Shown here piece by piece: positions 53,785 to 60,938 of a stretch of DNA of 64,000 bases. Location: the NCBI RefSeq assembly GCF_002157145.1, contig NZ_CP021361.1:434001-498000 (forward strand). The letters are read 5' to 3'. Each line of letters opens with the position of its first letter. Positions within the stretch are counted from its first letter, which is position 1. The notes under the pieces are model-generated. The model was not told where the DNA came from, ran no database searches, and was given only the letters and a program-made list of their open reading frames with translations. This stretch comes from Acidovorax carolinensis (GTDB lineage: Bacteria; Pseudomonadota; Gammaproteobacteria; Burkholderiales; Burkholderiaceae_C). The translations under genes and the position numbers were made by a program.

Positions 53785-54737
53785 TTACTGGATGCGCACT
53801 ACCTGAACGCCGGGCAGCGCAGAGGGCGCAGGGAACTCCTCGGTGTCAAAGGCCTTGTCGCCGTTGTCATCGGCCACGCCGGTCGCCCGTGCACCCTTGA
53901 AATCGTACAGCGCGCCGTCGAGCAGGTGGCTGGGCACCACGTTTTGCAGCGCGTTGAACATGTTTTCCACGCGGCCGGGGTATTTTTTCTCCCACTCGCG
54001 CAGCATCTCGCCCACCTGCTTGCGCTGCAGGTTCTCCTGGCTGCCGCACAGGTTGCACGGAATGATGGGAAAGTTGCGGTGCTGCGCCCAGCGGGCCGTG
54101 TCCTTCTCGGCCACAAAGGCCAGCGGTCGGATCACCACATGGCGGCCGTCGTCGCTCACCAGCTTCGGGGGCATGCTCTTGAGCTTGCCGCCAAAGAACA
54201 TGTTGAGCAGCAGTGTCTGGAGGATGTCGTCGCGGTGGTGGCCGAGCGCAATTTTTGTCGCACCCAACTCGTCGGCCACGCGGTACAAAATGCCCCGGCG
54301 CAGGCGGCTGCACAGGCTGCAGGTGGTCTTGCCCTCGGGGATCAGGCGCTTGACGATGCTGTAGGTGTCCTCGTTCTCGATGTGGAACGGCAAGCCCGTG
54401 GTTTTCAGGTAATCGGGCAGCACATGCTCGGGAAACCCGGCTGCTTCTGGTCGAGGTTGACCGCGATCAGATCGAAATGAATGGGTGCGCGGGCCTTGAG
54501 CTTGAGCAGGATGTCCAGCAGCGCATAGCTGTCCTTGCCGCCCGACATGCAGACCATGACCTTGTCGCCCTCTTCGATCATGTTGTACTGCACGATGGCC
54601 TTGCCCACTTCGCGGCACAGGCGCTTTTCGAGCTTGTGGGTCTCGCGCTCGATCTTGAAGTCGGCAGGTGCGCGCGGCGGCGCCTCCACGGCCACTGCTT
54701 CTTCGCCCGTCCAGGCGCTGCTGTCCATTGCATTCAT
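53785..54737 (-). pseudogene. ttcA: tRNA 2-thiocytidine biosynthesis protein TtcA, frame broken near 54430-54438
   Basis: The N-terminal frame (ATG 54737 or GTG 54749) gives the ATP-pyrophosphatase motif SGGKDSY and runs to [10 protein letters not shown]. Then homology continues in another frame with [18 protein letters not shown], the iron-sulfur cysteines [10 protein letters not shown] and [11 protein letters not shown], to the end at 53785. Restoring one base in the adjoining runs GGG AAA CCC (54430-54438) gives a ~317-residue TtcA that thiolates C32 of tRNA. Another probable sequencing deletion. It overlaps or abuts folB upstream. Confidence 0.88.
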
Positions 54738-54742
54738 CGCGT

Positions 54743-55132
54743 TCACCACTGTCCTGTTTCCATGCGAATGGCCACTTCGCAGTCGTCAAAAATTTCGAGC
54801 TTGGCAATTTTCACGCGCACACCGCGCACACCGGGCAGCTGCATGAGCCGCTGCGCCAGCTTGCCGATCAGGCTCTCCAAAAGGTTCACATGCTCGGCCG
54901 TGCACTCGTCGATGATGATCTGGCGCACCTTGCGGTAGTCGAGCACATGCTCGATGTCGTCGTCGTGCGGCGCCAGCGGCTGCGCGCCCAGGCTCAGCTC
55001 GGCATCGACCTGGATGGGCTGGGGCGCGTTTTTTTCGTGCGCAAGGATGCCCAGGTTGGCATCAAAGCGCAGCCCGGTGAGGGTCAGGGTCTGGAGACCG
55101 GAGGCTTGGTTCATGGTGTTGGGCGTGAGCAT
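54743..55132 (-). CDS. folB: Dihydroneopterin aldolase
   Basis: A 129-residue FolB making 6-hydroxymethyl-dihydropterin for folate. Typical stretches are [47 protein letters not shown] and [11 protein letters not shown]. In the first, the catalytic Tyr/Glu site is slightly altered: GILAHEK where many FolB have GIYPEER, as in betaproteobacterial forms. ATG 55132 or 55114 may start it. Four bases separate it from the FolM-like SDR gene, a folate/pterin pairing. Confidence 0.9.
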   Translation of the reverse strand: MLTPNTMNQASGLQTLTLTGLRFDANLGILAHEKNAPQPIQVDAELSLGAQPLAPHDDDIEHVLDYRKVRQIIIDECTAEHVNLLESLIGKLAQRLMQLPGVRGVRVKIAKLEIFDDCEVAIRMETGQW

Positions 55133-55136
55133 GGGC

Positions 55137-55922
55137 TCACATCAGGGAAAAGTCACGCTCGAACTTCATCAGGTGCTGGCCGCCATCGACGAGCAGCGTG
55201 GTGCCGGTGATGGACCGGTTCTCCAGCGCAAACCGCACCGTGGCCGCCACGTCGTCGGCGGTGGACGAGCGTCCCAGCGGGCTCAGGGCGTGCAGCTGCT
55301 GAAACTTTTCGTCGCTCAGCAAATGGCTGGTGAGCGTGAGGCCTGGCGCCACGCCCACCACCCGCACGCGCGGGGCCAGCGCCAGCGCCAGCATGGTGCC
55401 TGCGGCTTCCAGCGCGGCCTTGGAGAGCGTGTAGCTCAGAAAATCGGGGTTCTGGTTCCAGAGCTTCTGGTCCAGCAGGTTGACCACGGCGCCGTGCGCG
55501 TCGGCTTCTCCGGCAGCGGCGCGGTCCTGCAGATGCTGGTGCAGGGCCTGGGCCAGCACGATGGGGGCGCCGGTGTTGCTGCGCAGGTGCTTTTCGAGCG
55601 CGGCAAAGCCGAAGGTGGCCGCGTTGTCGTGCTCGAACAGCGAGGCGCTGTTGACCACCGCATCCACGCTGCCAAAGTGGTCGATCACCCGGGGCAGCAG
55701 GGTGCGCACCGACGCCTCGTCGTCAAAGTCCGCATCAAAATGGGCGCTAGCGCTTGTCAGTCGTGCGCAAGCAGCTACTGTATCAATAGCATCTTGCCGC
55801 GATGAGCGGTAATGCACGGCCACCTGCCAGCCGCCTGCCGCCAGCGCCAGCGCGATGCTGCGGCCCAGGCGCCGGGCGGCGCCGGTGACCAGGACGGTAC
55901 GCGGGCGGGGGGTGGTGGACAT
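55137..55922 (-). CDS. SDR oxidoreductase, FolM-like (dihydromonapterin/dihydrofolate reductase)
   Basis: A 261-residue short-chain dehydrogenase with the NADPH site TGAARRLGRSIA and HYRSS, NSAS and the catalytic YTLSK. The segment LLDQKLWNQNPDFLSYTLSK is typical of FolM and pteridine reductases, and folB adjoins it, which supports a pterin role. Residues ~43-62 (QDAIDTVAACARLTSASAHF) are encoded by dispersed repeat copy F between the second and third beta strands. It is divergent from the MidA-like gene by nine bases. Confidence 0.88.
   Translation of the reverse strand: MSTTPRPRTVLVTGAARRLGRSIALALAAGGWQVAVHYRSSRQDAIDTVAACARLTSASAHFDADFDDEASVRTLLPRVIDHFGSVDAVVNSASLFEHDNAATFGFAALEKHLRSNTGAPIVLAQALHQHLQDRAAAGEADAHGAVVNLLDQKLWNQNPDFLSYTLSKAALEAAGTMLALALAPRVRVVGVAPGLTLTSHLLSDEKFQQLHALSPLGRSSTADDVAATVRFALENRSITGTTLLVDGGQHLMKFERDFSLM
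55735..55792 (+). repeat. Dispersed palindromic repeat, copy F, inside the FolM-like gene
   Basis: Family core gggcgctagcgcttgtcagtc then gtgcgcaagcagctactgta. In the coding sense it yields DAIDTVAACARLTSASAHFD in the same frame as copies E, H and I. Confidence 0.75.
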
Positions 55923-55931
55923 TCGGGGACA

Positions 55932-57047
55932 ATGCAGGCCGTGACGACAGAACCCACAAGTTTAACGACCGCCCTCCAAACCCACATCGCCCAGGCCATT
56001 GTTGCCGCTGGCGGCTGGATCGGGTTTGACCGCTTCATGGCGTTGGCCCTGTACACCCCCGGCCTGGGTTACTACGCCAACGATTCCACCAAATTCGGCG
56101 CCATGCCCCAGTCGGGCAGCGACTTTGTCACTGCGCCCGAGCTGACGCCGCTGTTCGGCCAGACCCTGGCCCTGCAGGTGGACGAGGCGCTGGCGCAGAC
56201 CGGCACGCACGCGGTCTGGGAGTTTGGCGCCGGTTCGGGCGCCCTGGCTTTGCAACTGCTCGATGCGCTGGGCGACCGCGTGCAGCGCTACACCATCGTC
56301 GATCTCTCGGGCAGCCTGCGCGCGCGCCAGCAGACCCTGCTGGCGCGGCATGCGCACAAGCTGCAGTGGGTGGACGCGCTGCCCGCGCAGTTCGAGGGCG
56401 TGGTGGTGGGCAACGAGGTGCTCGATGCCATGCCCGTGCAACTGCTGGCGCGCCACGGCGGGCACGAGGGCGGCGTGTGGCATGAGCGCGGCGTGGTCGT
56501 GCACGAAGGCGCCTTCGCCTGGGCCGACCGGCCGACCGACCTGCGCCCGCCGGTCGAGATCGAAGGCCCGCACGACTACCTGACCGAAATCCACGCCCAG
56601 GGTCAAGGCTTCATCCGCACCCTGGCCGACCGGCTGGTGCGCGGCGCCATTTTCTTGCTGGACTACGGTTTTGGCGAGAGTGAGTACTACCACCCTCAGC
56701 GCCACATGGGCACGGTGATGTGCCACCAGGGCCACCTGGCCGACAGCGACCCGCTGGTGGCGGTGGGCCTGAAAGACATCACCGCCCACGTCAACTTCAC
56801 CGCCATGGCGCTGGCTGCGCAGGAGGCCGGGCTGGAGGTGCTGGGCTACACCACGCAGGCGCACTTCTTGATTAACTGCGGTTTGCTATCAAAAATGGAG
56901 CAGCTACCGCAGGTGCAGCGTGCAACAGCGGCTAAATTGATCATGGAACACGAGATGGGCGAGCTGTTCAAGGTGCTCGCGCTGTCCAAGGGCACCGCGT
57001 GGAATGCGCTGGGCTTTGTGCGCGGCGACCGCTCGCACCGGTTGTGA
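55932..57047 (+). CDS. MidA-family class I SAM-dependent methyltransferase
   Basis: A 371-residue protein of the MidA/NDUFAF7 (COG1565) family, protein arginine methyltransferases that assist complex I assembly in mitochondria; bacterial targets are unknown. It shows FDRFMALALYTPGLGYY, the SAM site WEFGAGSGALALQLL, the post-II motif GNEVLDAMPVQ and FLLDYGFGESEYY. The ATG at 55932 sits just after the SDR start on the other strand. Residues ~316-336 are encoded by repeat copy G in a frame different from the other coding copies. A DUF2905 gene follows after 13 bases. Confidence 0.9.
   Translation: MQAVTTEPTSLTTALQTHIAQAIVAAGGWIGFDRFMALALYTPGLGYYANDSTKFGAMPQSGSDFVTAPELTPLFGQTLALQVDEALAQTGTHAVWEFGAGSGALALQLLDALGDRVQRYTIVDLSGSLRARQQTLLARHAHKLQWVDALPAQFEGVVVGNEVLDAMPVQLLARHGGHEGGVWHERGVVVHEGAFAWADRPTDLRPPVEIEGPHDYLTEIHAQGQGFIRTLADRLVRGAIFLLDYGFGESEYYHPQRHMGTVMCHQGHLADSDPLVAVGLKDITAHVNFTAMALAAQEAGLEVLGYTTQAHFLINCGLLSKMEQLPQVQRATAAKLIMEHEMGELFKVLALSKGTAWNALGFVRGDRSHRL
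56880..56940 (-). repeat. Dispersed palindromic repeat, copy G, inside the MidA-family gene (degenerate)
   Basis: Reads tttgctatcaaaaatggagc then agctaccgcaggtgcagcgtg and a weak right arm; relative to the gene its orientation equals that of the other coding copies. The frame used elsewhere would meet TAA here; the gene uses the +1 frame (LLSKMEQLPQVQRATAAKL). Confidence 0.6.
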
Positions 57048-57060
57048 GAGTGGTTTTGCC

Positions 57061-57255
57061 ATGATCCGCTGGCTCATCGTTGTCTTCCTGGCGCTGGTGC
57101 TCATCAACGGCCTGTCGCCCTGGCTGCAGCGCATGGGGCTGGGGCGGCTGCCGGGGGATTTCCGCTTTCGGCTGTTCGGGCGCGAGTGGTTCATTCCGCT
57201 GGCCAGTACGGTGCTGCTGAGTTTTTTGCTGAGCCTGGCGGTGAAGTGGCTTTGA
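57061..57255 (+). CDS. DUF2905 small membrane protein
   Basis: A 64-residue protein with two transmembrane helices separated by the family-typical loop MGLGRLPGDFRFR. The ATG at 57061 fits the usual start (MIRWLIVVFLALVLINGL). The function of DUF2905 is unknown. It lies 13 bases after the MidA-family gene in the same direction, so probably co-transcribed. Confidence 0.88.
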   Translation: MIRWLIVVFLALVLINGLSPWLQRMGLGRLPGDFRFRLFGREWFIPLASTVLLSFLLSLAVKWL

Positions 57256-57331
57256 CGCGCATCTTCGCTGCGCCTTGAATTTCGCGGCCCACGGCCCGAT
57301 GTCCGAAAGAAGTCGCCCTGAAAGCCCCGCC

Positions 57332-57772
57332 ATGACCGAAGCCCTGCACATCGTCTGCCCCCACTGCCACACCACCAACCGCGTCCAGCAGGCCCAGCTG
57401 GGCAGCGCGCCCGATTGCGGCAGTTGCCACCAGCCCCTGTTCACGGGCGCGCCGCTGGCGCTCGACGCCATCAGCTTTGGCAAGCATGTGCAGCGCAGCC
57501 ATATCCCGGTGCTGGTGGATTTCTGGGCGCCGTGGTGCGGCCCCTGCCGCCAGATGGCCCCGGCGTTTGCGCAGGCCGCACGCGAGCTGGAGCCAGGTGT
57601 GCGCCTGGCCAAGCTCGATACCGAGGCCCACCCGCAGGTGGCCGCGCCCTACGGCATTCGCAGCATTCCGACCATGGTGCTGTTCCAGGGTGGGCGCGAG
57701 CTGTCGCGCATTTCGGGCGCCATGGGCGCGGCCGACATCGTGCGCTGGGTGCGTTCGGTGCAGTCTTCCTGA
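57332..57772 (+). CDS. trxC: Thioredoxin 2 (zinc-binding)
   Basis: A 146-residue TrxC: an N-terminal zinc ribbon (VCPHCHTTN, then CGSCHQPLF) and a thioredoxin domain with the active site FWAPWCGPCRQMAP and cis-Pro loop RSIPTMVLF. It reduces disulfides in the cytosol and, in E. coli, belongs to the OxyR response; no OxyR site was sought here. ATG 57332 gives the usual TEALHIVCPHC start. It ends directly against the stop of convergent cca with no spacer. Confidence 0.95.
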   Translation: MTEALHIVCPHCHTTNRVQQAQLGSAPDCGSCHQPLFTGAPLALDAISFGKHVQRSHIPVLVDFWAPWCGPCRQMAPAFAQAARELEPGVRLAKLDTEAHPQVAAPYGIRSIPTMVLFQGGRELSRISGAMGAADIVRWVRSVQSS

Positions 57773-59029
57773 TCAGGCACCGGGCAGCGGCGCCAGCCCC
57801 GGCCAGGCGGCCACGGCCTGCACCCGTGCGGCGTGGATCATTTCACCCACTTTTTGGCCTGTAACGCCCGCTTGCGCTGCGCGAGCAGCTATCACACTGG
57901 TAGCAACCGACTGCACAGCGGCCAGCGCCTCGCGCAGGCGCAGGCGTTGCGGGTAAGGCGCTTCGTCAAAGCCCAGGCGCCCGCGCGCGTCGCACTCGCA
58001 GGCCAGCAAAATTTCGTCAAAGCGCGCTGGCTTGCGGATGCCGTCGCAGCGCTCGATCAGGCGCACCAGGGCCGCCGCGCCCAGTTCACCGCTGCGGTGG
58101 ATGTTGCCGTGCTCGCGCGCCACCACGTCGGCGGTTTCGCGGCATTCGGTGGGTACGCGCAGGCGCTCGCACAGGCCCTTGAGCAGTTTGGCGCTGCGCT
58201 GCTCGTGGCCGATGTGGCGCGGCAGCATGTTGGCGGGCGTGGTGCCCTTGCCCAGGTCGTGCGTGAGACAGGCAAAGCGCACGGCCAGCGACGCCTGCAG
58301 GCGCGCGGCCATGTCCAGCACCATCATCAGGTGCACGCCGGTGTCCACCTCGGGGTGGTATTGGGCGCGCTGGGGCACGCCCCACAGGCGGTCCACCTCG
58401 GGCAGCACCACCGCGAGGGCGCCGCACTCGCGCAGCACGTCGAACATGCGCGAGGGCTTCTCTTCCATCAGCCCGCGCGCCAGCTCCTGCCACACCCGCT
58501 CGGCCACCAGGTGGTCGGCCTCGCCATGCGCCACCATCTCGCGCATGAGCTGCATCGTCTCGGGCGCCACCGTGAAGTCGGTGAAGCGCGCGGCAAAGCG
58601 CGCCACGCGCAGGATGCGCACCGGGTCTTCGCGAAACGAGTCGGTGACATGGCGCAGCACGCGGTCGCGCAGGTCGCTTTCGCCATCATAAGGATCAAAA
58701 TGGCCTGTAGCGCTTGATGGTTCTGCGCTAACAGCTATCGCATTGATAGTAAGGTCGCGCCGGGCCAGGTCTTCCTCCAGCGTCACGTCGGGCGAGCTTT
58801 CCACCACAAAGCCGCGGTAGCCGCGCCCGCTCTTGCGCTCGGTGCGCGCCAGCGCATATTCCTCGCGCGTGTCGGGGTGCAGAAAAACCGGAAAGTCGCG
58901 GCCCACCGGCAGATAGCCCAGCGCCAGCATCTGCTCGGGCGTAGCGCCCACCACCACCCAGTCGTGGTCATTCACGGGCCGCCCCAGCAGCTTGTCGCGG
59001 ACCGCGCCGCCCACCATGTAGATTTGCAT
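57773..59029 (-). CDS. cca: Multifunctional CCA tRNA nucleotidyltransferase, with two repeat-derived segments
   Basis: A 418-residue class II CCA-adding enzyme. Motifs: YMVGGAVRDKLLGRPVNDHDWVV-type head (GGAVRD, then DHDWV), RDLTINAIA, EDPVRILRVARFAAR, and an HD domain with CLTHDLGKGTTP. E. coli Cca is 412 residues. Residues ~92-111 (copy I) lie right after the conserved DLTINAIA, where E. coli has a shorter loop before DPYNG. Residues ~374-393 (copy H) lie near the C-terminus. Both segments keep frame. Fast-evolving loops probably tolerate them. Confidence 0.95.
   Translation of the reverse strand: MQIYMVGGAVRDKLLGRPVNDHDWVVVGATPEQMLALGYLPVGRDFPVFLHPDTREEYALARTERKSGRGYRGFVVESSPDVTLEEDLARRDLTINAIAVSAEPSSATGHFDPYDGESDLRDRVLRHVTDSFREDPVRILRVARFAARFTDFTVAPETMQLMREMVAHGEADHLVAERVWQELARGLMEEKPSRMFDVLRECGALAVVLPEVDRLWGVPQRAQYHPEVDTGVHLMMVLDMAARLQASLAVRFACLTHDLGKGTTPANMLPRHIGHEQRSAKLLKGLCERLRVPTECRETADVVAREHGNIHRSGELGAAALVRLIERCDGIRKPARFDEILLACECDARGRLGFDEAPYPQRLRLREALAAVQSVATSVIAARAAQAGVTGQKVGEMIHAARVQAVAAWPGLAPLPGA
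57850..57906 (+). repeat. Dispersed palindromic repeat, copy H, inside cca (C-terminal part)
   Basis: Family sequence ttttggcctgtaacgcccgc then ttgcgctgcgcgagcagctatc. Coding sense: SVATSVIAARAAQAGVTGQK, same frame as copies E, F and I. Confidence 0.75.
58696..58752 (+). repeat. Dispersed palindromic repeat, copy I, inside cca (catalytic head loop)
   Basis: Family sequence aaaatggcctgtagcgcttg then atggttctgcgctaacagctat. Coding sense: INAIAVSAEPSSATGHFDP, same frame as copies E, F and H. Confidence 0.8.
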
Positions 59030-59041
59030 CGGCGTAGTTTA

Positions 59042-59057
59042 GGCCGGGCTCCCGGCC
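59042..59057. promoter_or_regulatory. Strong hairpin in the cca/hypothetical divergent spacer
   Basis: ggccggg-ct-cccggcc is a perfect 7-bp inverted repeat with a 2-base gap, in the 45-bp space between the divergent starts of cca (59029) and the gene at 59075. It could be an operator or a leader hairpin in either transcript. Confidence 0.5.
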
Positions 59058-59074
59058 GTATATTCCATCCCACC

Positions 59075-59530
59075 ATGTCCCTATCGTCCGACCTCACCAT
59101 CGCCCAGCTCAACCCCGACGGCAGCGTGCCCGTGCCCACCGCACCCGACGCAGCGGCCAATGCAGCCGCCGAAGCCCTGCAGCGCGAGGCGCAGTTCGAA
59201 GCCCTCAAGGCCAAGGTGGATGATCTGCAGGAGATCCTGGCCAAGCCGCTCAGCGAAATCCTGGCCGACCGTGAAAAATTCAAGGACGCCGCTGCGGCCT
59301 GGGATGCCTTTGGCGCCATGTGGATGCTGTCGCAGCGCGCCATGAAGCGCGTGGCGCTGGACCTGGCCGCGCAGCAGGGCGTGAGCGAAGAAGATGTGGT
59401 GGCGCGCGCGTTGGCCTATGCCAACCAGGTGCTCAATGCGGAAGAGGAAGACCTGGGGGGCACCATCGCCCCGGCCCAGCTGGCGCATATCGCGCGGCAC
59501 AAGCCGTTTTTGCGCAAGCAGTTCCGGTAA
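59075..59530 (+). CDS. Conserved hypothetical protein, helical
   Basis: A 151-residue acidic protein that I do not recognise. It has an N-terminal coiled-coil-like stretch (residues ~30-60, EALQREAQFEALKAKVDDLQ) and a helical body with SQRAMKRVALDLA and EEDVVARALAYANQVL. No signal peptide or membrane segment. Codon bias matches neighbours, so it is a real gene. It is divergent from cca and nearly abuts the convergent GST gene (8 bases). Confidence 0.8.
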   Translation: MSLSSDLTIAQLNPDGSVPVPTAPDAAANAAAEALQREAQFEALKAKVDDLQEILAKPLSEILADREKFKDAAAAWDAFGAMWMLSQRAMKRVALDLAAQQGVSEEDVVARALAYANQVLNAEEEDLGGTIAPAQLAHIARHKPFLRKQFR

Positions 59531-59538
59531 CGGGCGGG

Positions 59539-60222
59539 TCAGCGCCGCAGCCTGTACGGCTCTTCAAAGTCCAGAAAGTCCTTTTCGACCAGGGCCTCGT
59601 CGATCCAGGCCTTGACGCCGGGCAGGGCGCGCACGCGGTCTACATAGGCCGAGATGTGGGCGGGCACGGGCAGGGCGTAGGTGTGCAGGCGCATGCACAC
59701 GGGGGCAAAGTAGGCGTCGGCCACAGTGAATTCGCCGAACAGCAGGGGGCCGCCGTCTTCTTCGAGCAGGGCGCTCCACATGTCCACCAGGCGTTGCACG
59801 TCGGCGCGCACGCCGGCCTGGTCGCGCCAGATCAGGGCGCCGGTGTCGGGCAGGTGGGCCTCGATGTTCATGGGGCAGTGGCTGCGCAGGGCGGTAAAGC
59901 CGCTGTGCATTTCGGCGCAGATGCTGCGGGCGCGTGCGCGGGCCTTGGCGTCCGTGGGCCAGAGCTTTTTGTCGGGGTGGGACTCGGCCACATATTCGGC
60001 AATGGCCAGGGTGTCCCACACCACCAGGTCGGCATCGACCAGCACGGGCACCTTGCCCGTGGGGCTCACGGCCCCGATGGTGCGCTTGAACTCCGACTGG
60101 GCGTCAAAGCTGTCAAAGCGCACGCGCACTTCTTCAAACACGATGCCCGCCTGCTTGAGCAGCACCCAGGGGCGCATGGACCAGGACGAGTAGTTCTTGT
60201 TGCCGATGTAGAGCTTGAGCAT
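59539..60222 (-). CDS. Glutathione S-transferase family protein
   Basis: A 227-residue GST. The thioredoxin-fold domain has IGNKNYSSWSMRPWVLL with the likely GSH-activating Ser, then SPTGKVPVLVDADLVVWDTLAIAEY holding cis-Pro and the SNAIL-like segment DTLAI. The C-terminal helical domain ends VKAWIDEAL. The NYSSWS start resembles GstZ/ maleylacetoacetate isomerase-like or YfcF-type enzymes; the substrate is not known. ATG 60222 is preferred over GTG 60231. Confidence 0.88.
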   Translation of the reverse strand: MLKLYIGNKNYSSWSMRPWVLLKQAGIVFEEVRVRFDSFDAQSEFKRTIGAVSPTGKVPVLVDADLVVWDTLAIAEYVAESHPDKKLWPTDAKARARARSICAEMHSGFTALRSHCPMNIEAHLPDTGALIWRDQAGVRADVQRLVDMWSALLEEDGGPLLFGEFTVADAYFAPVCMRLHTYALPVPAHISAYVDRVRALPGVKAWIDEALVEKDFLDFEEPYRLRR

Positions 60223-60244
60223 GGTGGGCACCTGAAATGAAGAG

Positions 60245-60270
60245 GTCAGCCCGCCATGCTAGCGGCTGAC
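60245..60270. terminator. Imperfect hairpin downstream of the 5-FTHF cyclo-ligase gene
   Basis: gtcagcccgc-catgcta-gcggctgac forms a stem with one bulged C, in the 129-bp gap between the cyclo-ligase stop and the GST start (both minus). It could end the upstream transcript, but no T-run follows it on the minus strand, so this is tentative. Confidence 0.35.
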
Positions 60271-60351
60271 GGGCGCGCGAGCGATGCCAAAAACCGGCCT
60301 GAATGATGCGCTGCAGGCATCACAGGCCGCCGTGCAGACCTGGCGGGGTAG

Positions 60352-60924
60352 TCAGACCGGCCAGACCACCCCGTTGTCGTTCAGGATGGCATCGAGCGGC
60401 AGGTCGAACTCCTCGGGCTCGAAGTCGTCCAGGTAGCCGTGGGTGAAGCCCAGGCCCACGGTGAACGGCTTGGGCTGCAGCGTGGCCAGGGTTCGGTCGT
60501 AAAAGCCGCCGCCATAGCCCAGCCGGTAGCCGCCCGCCGCATAGCCCACGCAGGGCACAAACAGCAGCGTCGGCACGATGACCTCGGTGTCCTTGGGCTT
60601 GGGGATGCCGTAGGCGTCCTCTTCCATGGGGCAGCCGGGGTGCCAGGCATGAAAGGTCAGTGTTTTATGCTGCTTGTTGACCACCGGCAGGCCGATGCGC
60701 CGGCGCAGGGGTTCGTCCAGCAGCTCACCGTCTTCCTTCCAGCGGTGCAGGGCGGGCAGGGGGTCGAACTCGCCCTTGATGGGCCAGTAGGCGCCGATCA
60801 CGGTGTCGGGCCGGTTCACCAGCCAGATGCGCATGACTTGTTGTAACAGGTCGGCGCGCTGTAGGCGGTCGGGCAAGTTGAGGCGTTCTTCTATCAATGC
60901 GCGCCGCAGGGCTGCTTTGTCCAT
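60352..60924 (-). CDS. 5-formyltetrahydrofolate cyclo-ligase
   Basis: A 190-residue enzyme converting 5-formyl-THF to 5,10-methenyl-THF with ATP. It shows the family segments GAYWPIKGEFDP, IPKPKDTEVIVPTLLFVPCVGY and the ATP loop YRLGYGGGFYDRTL. Length is normal. In E. coli the ygfA gene carries the 6S RNA upstream; no such RNA is seen here, since the divergent transglycosylase starts only 14 bases away. Confidence 0.94.
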   Translation of the reverse strand: MDKAALRRALIEERLNLPDRLQRADLLQQVMRIWLVNRPDTVIGAYWPIKGEFDPLPALHRWKEDGELLDEPLRRRIGLPVVNKQHKTLTFHAWHPGCPMEEDAYGIPKPKDTEVIVPTLLFVPCVGYAAGGYRLGYGGGFYDRTLATLQPKPFTVGLGFTHGYLDDFEPEEFDLPLDAILNDNGVVWPV

Positions 60925-60938
60925 CAGATAATTCCCCC

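Noticed and set aside
60925..60938. 6S RNA gene next to the cyclo-ligase gene, as in E. coli
   Set aside because: Only 14 bases separate the divergent starts, too little space for an ssrS gene.
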